Assembly (NCBI RefSeq): GCF_006385685.1
Contig: NZ_VFRP01000014.1
Location: forward strand, 1-64,000
DNA length: 64,000 nucleotides
Origin: Amaricoccus solimangrovi
GTDB lineage: Bacteria; Pseudomonadota; Alphaproteobacteria; Rhodobacterales; Rhodobacteraceae
Direction of reading: 5' to 3'
Part shown: piece after piece, positions 53,230 through 63,281 of the stretch
Layout: each line of letters starts with the position of its first letter
Numbering within the stretch: position 1 is the first letter of the stretch
Made by a program: the position numbers and the translations under genes
The notes under the pieces: model-generated
Databases searched by the model: none
The model's input: the letters and a program-made list of their open reading frames with translations, nothing else
What the model was told of the DNA's origin: nothing

Positions 53230-54459
53230 ATGAAAAGACGCGCTCTTGCCGCGATGCTCACGGGTTCCGTCGCGCTGCCCTGGGCGGCGTCGGCCGCGGA
53301 TCTCGAGGTCACGCACTGGTGGACCTCGGGGGGCGAGGCGGCGGCGGTCGCCGAATTCGCCAAGGCGTTCGACGCCACGGGCAATCATTGGGTGGACGGC
53401 GCCATCGCGGGGTCGGGCGAGACCGCGCGCTCCATCATGGTGAGCCGGATCACCGGCGGCGACCCGATGGGCGCGACCCAGTTCAACCATGGCCGCCAGG
53501 CCGAGGAACTGGTCGCCGCCGGGCTGATGCGCGACCTCGACGCCGTGGCCGAGGCGCAGGACTGGAAGAGCGTGATCAACCCGCCCTCGCTGCTCGAGAG
53601 CTGCATGCTCGACGGGCACCTCTACTGCATCCCGGTCAATATCCACTCCTGGCAGTGGCTCTGGCTGTCGAACCAGGCCTTCGCCGATGCCGGCGTGCCT
53701 GTCCCGGCCAATTGGGAGGAATTCGTCGCGGCGGCGCCCGCGCTCCAGAAGGCCGGGAAGATCCCGCTCGCCGTCGGACAGCAGGGCTGGCAGATGACGG
53801 GCATCTTCAACGACCTGCTGCTCGGGCTCGGCGGCAAGGACCTCTATCTCAAGGTCTACGACGAGAAGGACGCCGAGGTGGCCGGGGGCGCCGACGTGGC
53901 GAAGGTCTTCAAGGCGCTCGACGACGCGCGGACCCTCTCCAAGGGCTCCAACGTGCAGAGCTGGAACGAGGCCACCGCGATGGTGATCTCGGGCAAGGCC
54001 GGCGGCCAGGTGATGGGCGACTGGGCGCAGGGCGAGTTCCAGGTCGCGGGCAAGGTCGCGGGCACCGACTACACCTGCCTGCCGGGCCTTGGCGAGGCGC
54101 GGTACATCACCACGGGCGGCGACTCCTTCTACTTCCCGGCGCTCGACGATCCGGAAAAGTCCAAGGCGCAGGAAGTGCTGGCCGAGGTCATCCTGTCGCC
54201 GGAGACGCAGGTGGCGTTCAATCTCAAGAAGGGGTCGCTGCCGGTGCGGGGCGACGTCGATCTCGCCGCCGCGAACGACTGCATGAAGAAGGGCCTCGCC
54301 ATCCTCAAGGAAGGCAACGTGCTGAAGAGCACGGACGAGCTCATCAGCCCGGATACCACCACGCAGCTCAACGACCTGATGAGCGAGTTCTTCGCCGAGT
54401 CGATGACGGCGGAGGACGCGCAGAAGCGCTTCGCCGGGCTGATCGAAAGCGCCGACTGA
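53230..54459 (+). CDS. Sugar ABC transporter binding protein, glucose/mannose-type subfamily
   Basis: This 409-residue periplasmic receptor has a signal peptide (MKRRALAAMLTGSVALPWAA) and the mature start [17 protein letters not shown], as in the 32279-33523 receptor. VMGDWAQGEF and GSLPVRGDVD are shared too. With a beta-mannosidase and a GH43 enzyme in the same operon, short mannosides or xylosides are plausible ligands. GGGAGG precedes the ATG. Confidence 0.9.
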   Translation: MKRRALAAMLTGSVALPWAASAADLEVTHWWTSGGEAAAVAEFAKAFDATGNHWVDGAIAGSGETARSIMVSRITGGDPMGATQFNHGRQAEELVAAGLMRDLDAVAEAQDWKSVINPPSLLESCMLDGHLYCIPVNIHSWQWLWLSNQAFADAGVPVPANWEEFVAAAPALQKAGKIPLAVGQQGWQMTGIFNDLLLGLGGKDLYLKVYDEKDAEVAGGADVAKVFKALDDARTLSKGSNVQSWNEATAMVISGKAGGQVMGDWAQGEFQVAGKVAGTDYTCLPGLGEARYITTGGDSFYFPALDDPEKSKAQEVLAEVILSPETQVAFNLKKGSLPVRGDVDLAAANDCMKKGLAILKEGNVLKSTDELISPDTTTQLNDLMSEFFAESMTAEDAQKRFAGLIESAD

Positions 54460-54468
54460 CTCTGCCAT

Positions 54469-54493
54469 GCCGGCCCCGGGGCGCGGGGCCGGC
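54469..54493 (+). other. Stem-loop after binding-protein gene
   Basis: GCCGGCCCC pairs with GGGGCCGGC over a 7-nt loop, directly after the stop and followed by CCTTTCC. A partial terminator or mRNA-stabilising hairpin would raise binding-protein output relative to the permeases. Confidence 0.58.
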
Positions 54494-54525
54494 CCTTTCC
54501 GGAACAGACCGAAGGGGGGACAGCC

Positions 54526-55419
54526 ATGTCCGCGGACGGGCCGCCTGGCCGGCTATTCAAGAACATCAGCGCGAAGATCGCGTCGATCCCGATGATCCTG
54601 ACGGCGGTCGTCGTGTTCCTCGGCGGCACGCTCTGGACGGTAATCTATTCCTTCACCGACTCGAAGCTGCTGCCCCGGCTCAACTTCGTCGGCCTCGCGC
54701 AGTACGAGCGGTTGTGGTCGACGCCGCGCTGGATCGTCTCGATCGAGAACCTCGCGATCTACGGCATTCTCAGCCTGATCTTCTCCTTCGTGATCGGCTT
54801 CCTGCTCGCCGCGCTGCTCGACCAGCAGATCCGGTTCGAGAACACGTTCCGCACCATCTTCCTCTATCCCTTCGCGCTCAGCTTCATCGTCACCGGCCTC
54901 GTCTGGCAGTGGATCCTGAACCCGGATTTCGGCCTCCAGCACATCATCCGGGGGTTGGGCTGGGAGAATTTCACCTTCAACCCGCTCTACGACGCGCGCC
55001 TCGTGATGTTCGGCATCGTGCTCGCCGGGCTCTGGCAGGGGACCGGGCTCATCATGTGCCTGATGCTGGCGGGCCTGCGCGGCATCGACGAGGACATCTG
55101 GAAGGCGGCGCGGGTCGAGGGGATCCCGACCTGGAAGACCTATCTCTTCATCGTCATCCCGATGATGCGGCCGGTCTTCGTCACCACGCTCGTCATCGTC
55201 ATGGCCGGCATCGTGAAGCTCTACGATCTCGTCGTCGCGATGACGGCCGGGGGCCCGGGGACCGCCTCCGAGGTCCCGGCGAAATACGTCTACGAGTTCA
55301 TGTTCCGCGCCCAGAACCTCGGCCAGGGCTTCGCCGCCTCGACGATGATGCTGCTCAGCGTCGCGGTTGTCGTCATCCCCTGGGCCTATCTCGAATTCGG
55401 AGGGAAGCGCCGTGGCTAA
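54526..55419 (+). CDS. CUT1 sugar ABC transporter permease
   Basis: This 297-residue permease has six predicted helices; the EAA-type loop is KAARVEGIPTWKTYLFIVIP. GGPGTASEVPAKYVYEFMFR is the conserved region near the end. An AAGGGGGG stretch precedes its ATG. It overlaps the next gene by 8 nt. Confidence 0.9.
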   Translation: MSADGPPGRLFKNISAKIASIPMILTAVVVFLGGTLWTVIYSFTDSKLLPRLNFVGLAQYERLWSTPRWIVSIENLAIYGILSLIFSFVIGFLLAALLDQQIRFENTFRTIFLYPFALSFIVTGLVWQWILNPDFGLQHIIRGLGWENFTFNPLYDARLVMFGIVLAGLWQGTGLIMCLMLAGLRGIDEDIWKAARVEGIPTWKTYLFIVIPMMRPVFVTTLVIVMAGIVKLYDLVVAMTAGGPGTASEVPAKYVYEFMFRAQNLGQGFAASTMMLLSVAVVVIPWAYLEFGGKRRG

Positions 55420-56347
55420 TCCCGACATGCTGGCGACGACCCTCGCCGCCACCGACGTCATGGGCCGGGCGGAACCGCGCGGGGCGCGGCCGCGCAAGAC
55501 GCTGTCGCGGCGCAACGTCATGCTCTACGGCGTTCTGATCGTGGTGGCGCTCTACTACCTGCTGCCGCTCTACGTGATGCTGGTGACCTCGCTGAAGGGG
55601 ATGCCGGAGATCCGGCTCGGCGGCATCTTCGCGCCGCCGATGGAGATCACCTTCGAACCCTGGGTGAAGGCCTGGTCGGAGGCCTGCACCGGGCTCAACT
55701 GCGACGGGCTCTCCCGCGGCTTCTGGAATTCGGTCCGTATCACCATCCCCTCGGTCGCGCTCTCGATCGCGATCGCGAGCATCAACGGCTACGCGCTGGC
55801 GAACTGGCGCTTCAAGGGGGCGAACACCTTCTTCGCCATCCTGATCTTCGGCGCCTTCGTACCCTACCAGGTGATGCTCTATCCGATCGTGATCCTGCTG
55901 CGCGAGATCGGGCTCTATGGCACGCTGACCGGGCTCGTGATCGTGCACACGATCTTCGGGATGCCGATCCTGACGCTGCTCTTCCGCAACTACTTCGCCT
56001 CCGTGCCGGAGGAGCTCTTCAAGGCCGCGCGGGTGGACGGGGCCGGGTTCTGGGGGATCTACTTCAAGATCATGCTGCCGATGAGCCTGCCGATCTTCGT
56101 CGTGGCGATCATCCTGCAGGTCACCGGCATCTGGAACGACTTCCTCTTCGGCGTGGTCTACACGAAGCCCGACACCTATCCGATGACGGTCCAGCTCAAC
56201 AACATCGTCAATTCGGTGACGGGCGTGAAGGAATACAACGTCAACATGGCGGCGACGATCATCACGGGGCTCGTGCCGCTCACGATCTACTTCATCTCCG
56301 GCAAGCTTTTCGTGCGCGGCATCGCCGCGGGCGCGGTGAAAGGATGA
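55412..56347 (+). CDS. CUT1 sugar ABC transporter permease
   Basis: This 311-residue MalG-like permease starts at GTG 55412, chosen because GGAGG lies 8 nt upstream. An ATG-initiated reading from 55367 lacks a site. KAARVDGAGFWGIYFKIMLP is the ATPase-contact loop and RGIAAGAVKG the usual C-terminus. It is coupled to the ATPase gene by ATGA. Confidence 0.9.
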   Translation: MANPDMLATTLAATDVMGRAEPRGARPRKTLSRRNVMLYGVLIVVALYYLLPLYVMLVTSLKGMPEIRLGGIFAPPMEITFEPWVKAWSEACTGLNCDGLSRGFWNSVRITIPSVALSIAIASINGYALANWRFKGANTFFAILIFGAFVPYQVMLYPIVILLREIGLYGTLTGLVIVHTIFGMPILTLLFRNYFASVPEELFKAARVDGAGFWGIYFKIMLPMSLPIFVVAIILQVTGIWNDFLFGVVYTKPDTYPMTVQLNNIVNSVTGVKEYNVNMAATIITGLVPLTIYFISGKLFVRGIAAGAVKG

Positions 56348-57504
56348 GCGCCATGATCGCACAGCAGAGCATCGACGCGCGGCGGGTTCCCGAGGCAGAG
56401 GAGCGCCGGGTGATCGGGATGCCGGGCGCGGCGCGCGCCAGCAGCGTCTCGGTCAGGGATCTGCGGCTCGCCTATGGCGCGCTGACCGTGCTCGACCGGC
56501 TGAGCCTCGACATCGCGGAGGGCGAGTTCATCGTGCTGCTCGGCCCCTCGGGCTGCGGCAAGTCGACCCTGCTCAACTGCGTCGCCGGGCTCCTCGAGAT
56601 CACCGACGGCCAGATCTGGATCAAGGGCCGGAACGTCACCTGGGAGGAGCCGAAGGACCGCGGCATCGGCATGGTGTTCCAGTCCTACGCGCTCTATCCG
56701 CAGATGACGGTGCGCGGCAACCTCGCCTTCGGCCTCAGGAACGCCGGCCTGCCGAAGGCCGAGATCGAGACGCGCATCGCGCGGGCGGCGGAGATCCTGC
56801 AGATCGAGCCGCTGCTCGAGCGCAAGCCCGCCGCGCTCTCGGGCGGGCAGCGGCAGCGCGTCGCGATCGGCCGCGCGCTGGTGCGCGACGTCGATGTGTT
56901 CCTGTTCGACGAGCCGCTCTCCAACCTCGACGCGAAGCTGCGCTCCGAGCTCCGGGTCGAGATCAAACGGCTGCACCAGCAGCTGAGGAACACGATGATC
57001 TACGTGACCCACGACCAGATCGAGGCGCTGACGCTCGCAGACCGGATCGCGGTGATGCGCGGCGGGATCATCCAGCAGCTGGCGGATCCGAAGACGATCT
57101 ACAACCGGCCCGCGAACCTCTTCGTCGCCGGCTTCATCGGCTCGCCCGCGATGACCTTCCTGAAGGGCCGGATCGCGGAGCGGGGCGGCGCCAGCTTCTT
57201 CGAGGCGGGCGGCGCGGCCATCGCGCTCGACGGCTATCAGGGCGAGGTGCCGCCGGCGGGGCGCGAGGTGATCCTCGGCGTGCGGCCCGAACATGTGAGC
57301 GTGGGCGCGGAGGGCGCCCCGGCGACGGTCGATATCGACGAGCCGATGGGATCGGACAGCCTGCTGTGGCTGACCTTCGGCGGACAGTCGCTCTCGGCGC
57401 GCGCGCCGGCGGAGCACGGGTTCGGCCGCGGCGAGAAGGTCGGTCTCGGCTTCGACATCTCCAAGGCGTCGCTGTTCGATCCACGCAGCGAACAACGGCT
57501 CTGA
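56344..57504 (+). CDS. Sugar ABC transporter ATPase, MalK/UgpC type
   Basis: This 386-residue ATPase has GPSGCGKST, LSGGQRQRV, VFLFDEPLSNLDAK and VTHDQIEALTLAD, and a C-terminal TOBE-type domain. About 35 extra residues precede the first strand (VRDLRLAYGAL), longer than in its paralogues here. The ATGA overlap with the permease stop fixes the first ATG, though the ATG at 56353 is also possible. It powers the 54526-56347 permeases. Confidence 0.9.
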   Translation: MSAMIAQQSIDARRVPEAEERRVIGMPGAARASSVSVRDLRLAYGALTVLDRLSLDIAEGEFIVLLGPSGCGKSTLLNCVAGLLEITDGQIWIKGRNVTWEEPKDRGIGMVFQSYALYPQMTVRGNLAFGLRNAGLPKAEIETRIARAAEILQIEPLLERKPAALSGGQRQRVAIGRALVRDVDVFLFDEPLSNLDAKLRSELRVEIKRLHQQLRNTMIYVTHDQIEALTLADRIAVMRGGIIQQLADPKTIYNRPANLFVAGFIGSPAMTFLKGRIAERGGASFFEAGGAAIALDGYQGEVPPAGREVILGVRPEHVSVGAEGAPATVDIDEPMGSDSLLWLTFGGQSLSARAPAEHGFGRGEKVGLGFDISKASLFDPRSEQRL

Positions 57505-57518
57505 ACCCCGGAAAGACC

Positions 57519-59903
57519 ATGCTGGACCTGACAGGCGACTGGACGCTCCGCGACGCGGAAGGCGAATACGCGACGACCGCGCGGCTGCCCGGGGATGTGC
57601 ATTCCGCGCTCCAGGCCGCCGGAATGATCCCGGATCCCTACGCCGGGCGCAACGAATACGATCTGCGCTGGATCGCGGATCGCGACTGGATCCTGTCGCG
57701 ACGGTTCGAGGATACCGGCGGGGCGCGGCTGCTCCATTTCGACTGTCTCGACACCCTGGCGGAGGTGCGGCTGAACGGCGCGCCCGTGCTCGAGGCGGCG
57801 ACGAGCTTCCGGGGGCACGACGCGGCGGTGGAGACGCTCGCGGGCGAGAACCGGATCGAGATCACGCTGCGCTCGAATACCCGCGCGGCCGACGCGCTGG
57901 CGGCGGCGCAGCCCTTCCCGGTGCCCTATCACAGGGACAACTGCCCGATCCCGAACGGCAACATGCTGCGAAAGCCGCAGTGCGATTTCGGCTGGGACTG
58001 GGGTATCGCGCTGGCGCCGACCGGGGTTCATGGCCGGATCGCGCTGATCGGACCGGAGGGCGAGATCGCCGGGCCGGTGGTGGAGCAGGTCCACGAGGGC
58101 GGGGCGGTCCGGTTGCGCGTCCGCGCGCGGCTCAGAGGCTTCGCGCCCGGCGCGGCGCCGTGGCGGATCGCGGTCGGCAGCGCCGAGGCCGCGGGCGAGA
58201 TCGATCCGGCGGCTAGCGAGCCGGTGGCCGAACTGGTGCTCGGGAACCCCGCGCTCTGGTGGCCCTCGGGATACGGGGAGCAGCCGCTCCACGCGCTGGA
58301 GATCGCCGTGGGCGGTCAGCGCCGGACCTTCCCGCTCGCGATCCGCGACATCCGGCTGGTCTCCGAGCCCGACGCGGCGGGGCGGAGCTTCCTCGTCCGG
58401 GTCAACGGGCGCGACGTCTTCTGCCGGGGCGCGAACTGGGTTCCGGCGGATTCCCTGCCCGGGCGGATCACCCCGGAGAGGACCACCGCGCTGCTCCGCT
58501 CGGCGGCCGGGGCCGGGATGAACATGATCCGGGTCTGGGGCGGCGGGCGCTACGAGCCGGACTCATTCTACGAGACCTGCGACGCGCTGGGGCTCCTCGT
58601 CTGGCAGGACTGCATGTTCGCCTGCCATCTCTACCCGGCGACCGCGGAATTCCTCGGCGAGGTGGATCGGGAGATCCGCGAGCAGGCGGCGCGGATCGGG
58701 CATCACGTCGCGCTCTGGTGCGGCGACAACGAACTGCTCGGCGCGCTGAACTGGTTCGAGGAATCCCGCGCGAACCGGGACCGCTACCTGGTCGCCTACG
58801 ACCGGCTCAACCGGACGATCGAGCGCGCGCTGGTGGAGACGCTGCCGGGCGCGAACTGGTGGCCGTCGAGCCCCTCGCCGGGTCCGATGTCCTTCGGCGA
58901 CCCATGGCACGACGACGGGGCGGGTGACATGCATTTCTGGTCGGTCTGGCACGAGGGCCGCGACTTCGAGCATTACCGCGACGTGAAGCCCCGCTTCTGC
59001 TCCGAATTCGGCTTCCAGTCCCACACCTCGCTTCCGGTGATCCGGAGCTTCGCCTCGGAGGCGGATCTCAACATCGCCTCGCCGGTGATGGAGAGCCACC
59101 AGAAGAACGCCGGCGGCAATGCGCGGATCGCGGAGACGATGTTCCGCTACTTCCGCTTTCCGAAGGATTTCGCGAGCTTCGTCTGGCTCTCCCAGATCCA
59201 GCAGGGCGTCGCGATCAAGACCGCCGCGGACTACTGGCGGAGCCTGAAGCCGCGCTGCATGGGCGCGCTCTACTGGCAGCTCAACGACACCTGGCCGGTG
59301 GCGAGCTGGTCGAGCCTCGATTACGGCGGCGGCTGGAAGCTCACGCATCATATGGCGGCGCGGTTCTTCCGGCCGGTCAACGTGGTGGCGATCCCCGAGG
59401 GCGGCGCGATCCGGCTCGTCGGGGTGAACGACACGGCCGGGCCGGTGGAGATCGGCGCCGAGGCCTTCGCCGTGACGCTCGAAGGGATGGCGCGGCCGCT
59501 CGCCACTGCCGGAGGACGCGTCGGAACCGAGGCCGCGCACTGCCTCGCGGAGCTGCCGCGCGACGCGCTGGCGGCGGGGGAGATCCTCGCCTTCCGCTGG
59601 AGCGCCTCCGACGGCGCGTCCGGCGGCGACATCCACGTCCCCGAACGCTGGAAGAACCTCGACCTCCCCGATCCCGGCGTCACGCTCGCGCTCACGCGGG
59701 AGGAGGGCGCGCTCCGCGCCCGGCTCTCGGCGCGGGCGGTGGCCTTCTTCGTGACGCTCGAGGCGTCGAAGCCCGGCCGGTTCTCGACCAATGCCATCAC
59801 GCTCTTTCCCGGCCACGCGGCCGAGATCGTCTTCACCCCGGAGGATGGCGACACCGCCGGGGTGACCCTGACCACCCGCGACCTCCATTCGAGCTTCGCC
59901 TGA
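57519..59903 (+). CDS. Beta-mannosidase, glycoside hydrolase family 2
   Basis: This 794-residue enzyme removes terminal beta-linked mannose from oligosaccharides. It has the GH2 order: N-terminal jelly-roll (LTGDWTLRDAEGEY, LPGDVHSAL), immunoglobulin-like domain, TIM barrel and C-terminal beta domains. RVWGGGRYEPDSFYE is the barrel signature. The acid/base is E405, here in WCGDNE rather than the common NNE, and the nucleophile is E496 in CSEFGFQS. No signal peptide is present, so it acts in the cytoplasm after import. It starts 14 bp after the ATPase gene. Confidence 0.9.
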   Translation: MLDLTGDWTLRDAEGEYATTARLPGDVHSALQAAGMIPDPYAGRNEYDLRWIADRDWILSRRFEDTGGARLLHFDCLDTLAEVRLNGAPVLEAATSFRGHDAAVETLAGENRIEITLRSNTRAADALAAAQPFPVPYHRDNCPIPNGNMLRKPQCDFGWDWGIALAPTGVHGRIALIGPEGEIAGPVVEQVHEGGAVRLRVRARLRGFAPGAAPWRIAVGSAEAAGEIDPAASEPVAELVLGNPALWWPSGYGEQPLHALEIAVGGQRRTFPLAIRDIRLVSEPDAAGRSFLVRVNGRDVFCRGANWVPADSLPGRITPERTTALLRSAAGAGMNMIRVWGGGRYEPDSFYETCDALGLLVWQDCMFACHLYPATAEFLGEVDREIREQAARIGHHVALWCGDNELLGALNWFEESRANRDRYLVAYDRLNRTIERALVETLPGANWWPSSPSPGPMSFGDPWHDDGAGDMHFWSVWHEGRDFEHYRDVKPRFCSEFGFQSHTSLPVIRSFASEADLNIASPVMESHQKNAGGNARIAETMFRYFRFPKDFASFVWLSQIQQGVAIKTAADYWRSLKPRCMGALYWQLNDTWPVASWSSLDYGGGWKLTHHMAARFFRPVNVVAIPEGGAIRLVGVNDTAGPVEIGAEAFAVTLEGMARPLATAGGRVGTEAAHCLAELPRDALAAGEILAFRWSASDGASGGDIHVPERWKNLDLPDPGVTLALTREEGALRARLSARAVAFFVTLEASKPGRFSTNAITLFPGHAAEIVFTPEDGDTAGVTLTTRDLHSSFA

Positions 59904-59919
59904 CCCCGGAGACCACCCG

Positions 59920-60675
59920 ATGACCGATTTCTCCTATCAGCTCTATTCGTCGCGCAACTTCCCGACCCTGGCGGACACGCTCGCGATGCTGGCGGCGGCC
60001 GGCTACAAGGGGGTGGAGGGCTATGGCGCGCTCTACGCCGACGATGCGAAGGTCGCGGAACTGACCGCCGGTCTCGCCGCGCACCATCTGCGGATGCCCA
60101 CCGCGCATTTCGGCCTCGACATGCTGGAGAACGAGCCGGAGAAGGTGCTCGGCATCGCGAAGGCGCTCGGGATCGAGACGATCTATTGCCCCTTCCTGCC
60201 GCCCGACCAGCGCCCGACCGACGGCGCCGGCTGGCTCGCCTTCGGCGCGCGGCTCCAGGCGGCCTCCGAACCCTATCGCGCGGCTGGGCTCGGCTTCGGC
60301 TGGCACAACCACGATTTCGAATTCGTCCCCGCCGCCGATGGCGTGATCCCGCTCGAGGCGATCTTCGAGGGCGGCCCGGATCTCGAATGGGAGGCGGACA
60401 TCGCCTGGATCATCCGGGGCGGCGCCGACCCGATGGAATGGATCCAGACGCACGGGCGCCGGATCACAGCCGTGCATGTGAAGGACATCGCGCCCGAGGG
60501 CGAGAACGCCGACGAGGACGGCTGGGCCGACGTGGGCGCCGGCACGGTCGACTGGAAGGCAATCATGACGGCGCTGGAGAACCGGCAGGTGAAGGCCTTC
60601 GTGATGGAGCACGACAACCCGAAGGACCACGCGCGTTTCGCCGCGCGCTCCATCGCCAATGCGAAGGAGTTCTGA
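59920..60675 (+). CDS. Sugar phosphate isomerase/epimerase-like TIM-barrel protein
   Basis: This 251-residue protein has FSYQLYSSRNFPTL, GYKGVEGYG, the metal-ligand region FGWHNHDFEFV, an Asp in WEADIAWI, AVHVKDI and a closing Glu/His in VMEHDNP. It belongs to the xylose-isomerase-like barrel group. It lies 16 bp behind the beta-mannosidase gene and 3 bp before a Gfo/Idh/MocA gene, the third such pair in this window. A 3-keto-sugar hydrolysis or isomerisation role is possible. Confidence 0.83.
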   Translation: MTDFSYQLYSSRNFPTLADTLAMLAAAGYKGVEGYGALYADDAKVAELTAGLAAHHLRMPTAHFGLDMLENEPEKVLGIAKALGIETIYCPFLPPDQRPTDGAGWLAFGARLQAASEPYRAAGLGFGWHNHDFEFVPAADGVIPLEAIFEGGPDLEWEADIAWIIRGGADPMEWIQTHGRRITAVHVKDIAPEGENADEDGWADVGAGTVDWKAIMTALENRQVKAFVMEHDNPKDHARFAARSIANAKEF

Positions 60676-60678
60676 GCC

Positions 60679-61818
60679 ATGGGCGAGAAGCTCGGGATCG
60701 GGATCGTCGGCTGCGGCAACATCTCCACCGCCTATTTCCGGCTCGCGCCGCTCTTCCGCGGCCTCGCGGTCCGCGCCTGCGCAGACATCTCCGCCGCCGC
60801 CGCCGAGACGCGGGCGGCCGAATTCGGCGCGCGGGCGGAGACGGTGGAGGGGCTGCTCGGCGCGCCGGACGTCGATGTGGTGATCAACCTCACCATTCCG
60901 GCGGCGCATTTCACGGTGACGAAGGCGGCGCTCGAGGCGGGCAAGCACGTCTATTCGGAGAAGCCCTTCGTGCTCACGACCGGGGAGGGTCTGGAACTGC
61001 GCGCGCTCGCGCGGGCGAAAGGGCTCGCCGTCGGCTCGGCGCCCGACACCTTCCTCGGCGGCGCGCATCAGCAGGCCCGCGCGCTGATCGACGAGGGCGC
61101 GCTCGGCACGATCACCGCCGGCACCGCCTTCGTGCAGAGCCACGGCATGGAGCACTGGCATCCGAACCCGGATTTCTTCTTCCTGCCGGGCGGCGGGCCG
61201 ATGCTCGACCTCGGCCCCTATTACATCGCCGATCTTGTCAACCTGATCGGCCCGGTCCGCCGCGTCGCCGCGATGACGGGCGCGGCGACGCCCACCCGCA
61301 CCATCGCGGTCGAGGGGCCGCGCAAGGGCGAGACGATCCCGGTCGAGACGCCGACGACCGTGCAGGCGCTGCTCGAATTCGCGAGCGGCGCGCATGTGAT
61401 GGTCAACACGAGCTGGGACGTCTGGGCGCATCGCCACGGCCAGCCGATCGAGCTCTACGGCACCGAGGGAACGCTCTTCGTGCCCGACCCGAACTGGTTC
61501 GGCGGCAAGCTCGAAATCGGCGGCCGCGACGGGGAGGTGCGCGAGGTCACGCCTTGGGACCACCCCTTCGGCGTGCCGAACGACACGCGGCCGGGGGGCA
61601 CCTTCGCGAACTACCGCGCCGCCGGGCTCGCCGACATGGCGGCGGCGATCCTCGAGGGGCGCGACGCGCGCTGCGGGCTCGACCGGGCGCTCCATGCGAT
61701 CGACGTGATGAGCGCGATCATGCGCTCCGGCGAGACCGGCGAATTCGTGACGCTCGAGACCACCTGTACCCGGCCCGAACCGCTCGATCCCGAGGCGGCG
61801 CGGGCGCTCTTGGCCTGA
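60679..61818 (+). CDS. Gfo/Idh/MocA family oxidoreductase
   Basis: This 379-residue dehydrogenase has IGIVGCGNISTAY (Rossmann), VYSEKPFVLTT (Lys motif) and GGGPMLDLGPYYIADL, where Tyr pairs replace the usual catalytic His. It resembles MviM-like predicted dehydrogenases. It is coupled to the isomerase gene by a 3-bp gap. An oligosaccharide-derived sugar is the expected substrate. Confidence 0.84.
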   Translation: MGEKLGIGIVGCGNISTAYFRLAPLFRGLAVRACADISAAAAETRAAEFGARAETVEGLLGAPDVDVVINLTIPAAHFTVTKAALEAGKHVYSEKPFVLTTGEGLELRALARAKGLAVGSAPDTFLGGAHQQARALIDEGALGTITAGTAFVQSHGMEHWHPNPDFFFLPGGGPMLDLGPYYIADLVNLIGPVRRVAAMTGAATPTRTIAVEGPRKGETIPVETPTTVQALLEFASGAHVMVNTSWDVWAHRHGQPIELYGTEGTLFVPDPNWFGGKLEIGGRDGEVREVTPWDHPFGVPNDTRPGGTFANYRAAGLADMAAAILEGRDARCGLDRALHAIDVMSAIMRSGETGEFVTLETTCTRPEPLDPEAARALLA

Positions 61819-61833
61819 GGGAGGAACCTTGTC

Positions 61834-62238
61834 ATGCGGATTCTGCGCAGGCCGTCCCAGCTTCTGCTCTCCGCCGCCGAGGCCCATGAGATCATCGTCT
61901 GGCTCTACGGCTCTACGCAGGTTCCCGTTAGCCAGATAACCGCGGACGACCGTGGCTTCGCGCAAGCAATGCTTCAAGACATGCTCGAGCGCAGTTTCGA
62001 GATCGGTTTCGTCGAGGCGCTGTTCCGCTCCCTGGCGAAGCTCCCTCAGGGCCCGCGCAAAATCATTTCGAGCTTCCTGATAGGAGCAGGCAAGAACCTG
62101 GTGAAGTACGGCAAACGCGACGACCTGGAGACCATGATCCGAGAGCCCCGGATCTACCAGATGGTCAAGGACGACACCGTGCGACACACTCGCTCGGCAT
62201 GGAACGTGCGCGAGCAAACGGGCGAGTTGACCTATTGA
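61834..62238 (+). CDS. Hypothetical protein of unusual base composition
   Basis: I do not recognise this 134-residue protein. It is soluble, mostly helical by eye ([34 protein letters not shown]), rich in basic residues in its second half, and has no signal, Cys pair or known motif. Its codon use is unlike the neighbours: GTT, ATA, CGA, CAA and TCT appear, and GC is visibly lower. It sits in the middle of a sugar operon with a GGGAGG site, 15 bp after the dehydrogenase gene and 11 bp before the reductase gene. A recent insertion by transfer is likely. It could be an accessory or regulatory protein unrelated to sugars. Confidence 0.65.
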   Translation: MRILRRPSQLLLSAAEAHEIIVWLYGSTQVPVSQITADDRGFAQAMLQDMLERSFEIGFVEALFRSLAKLPQGPRKIISSFLIGAGKNLVKYGKRDDLETMIREPRIYQMVKDDTVRHTRSAWNVREQTGELTY

Positions 62239-62249
62239 AGGAGCCCCTT

Positions 62250-63277
<1,028 letters not shown>

Positions 63278-63281
<4 letters not shown>

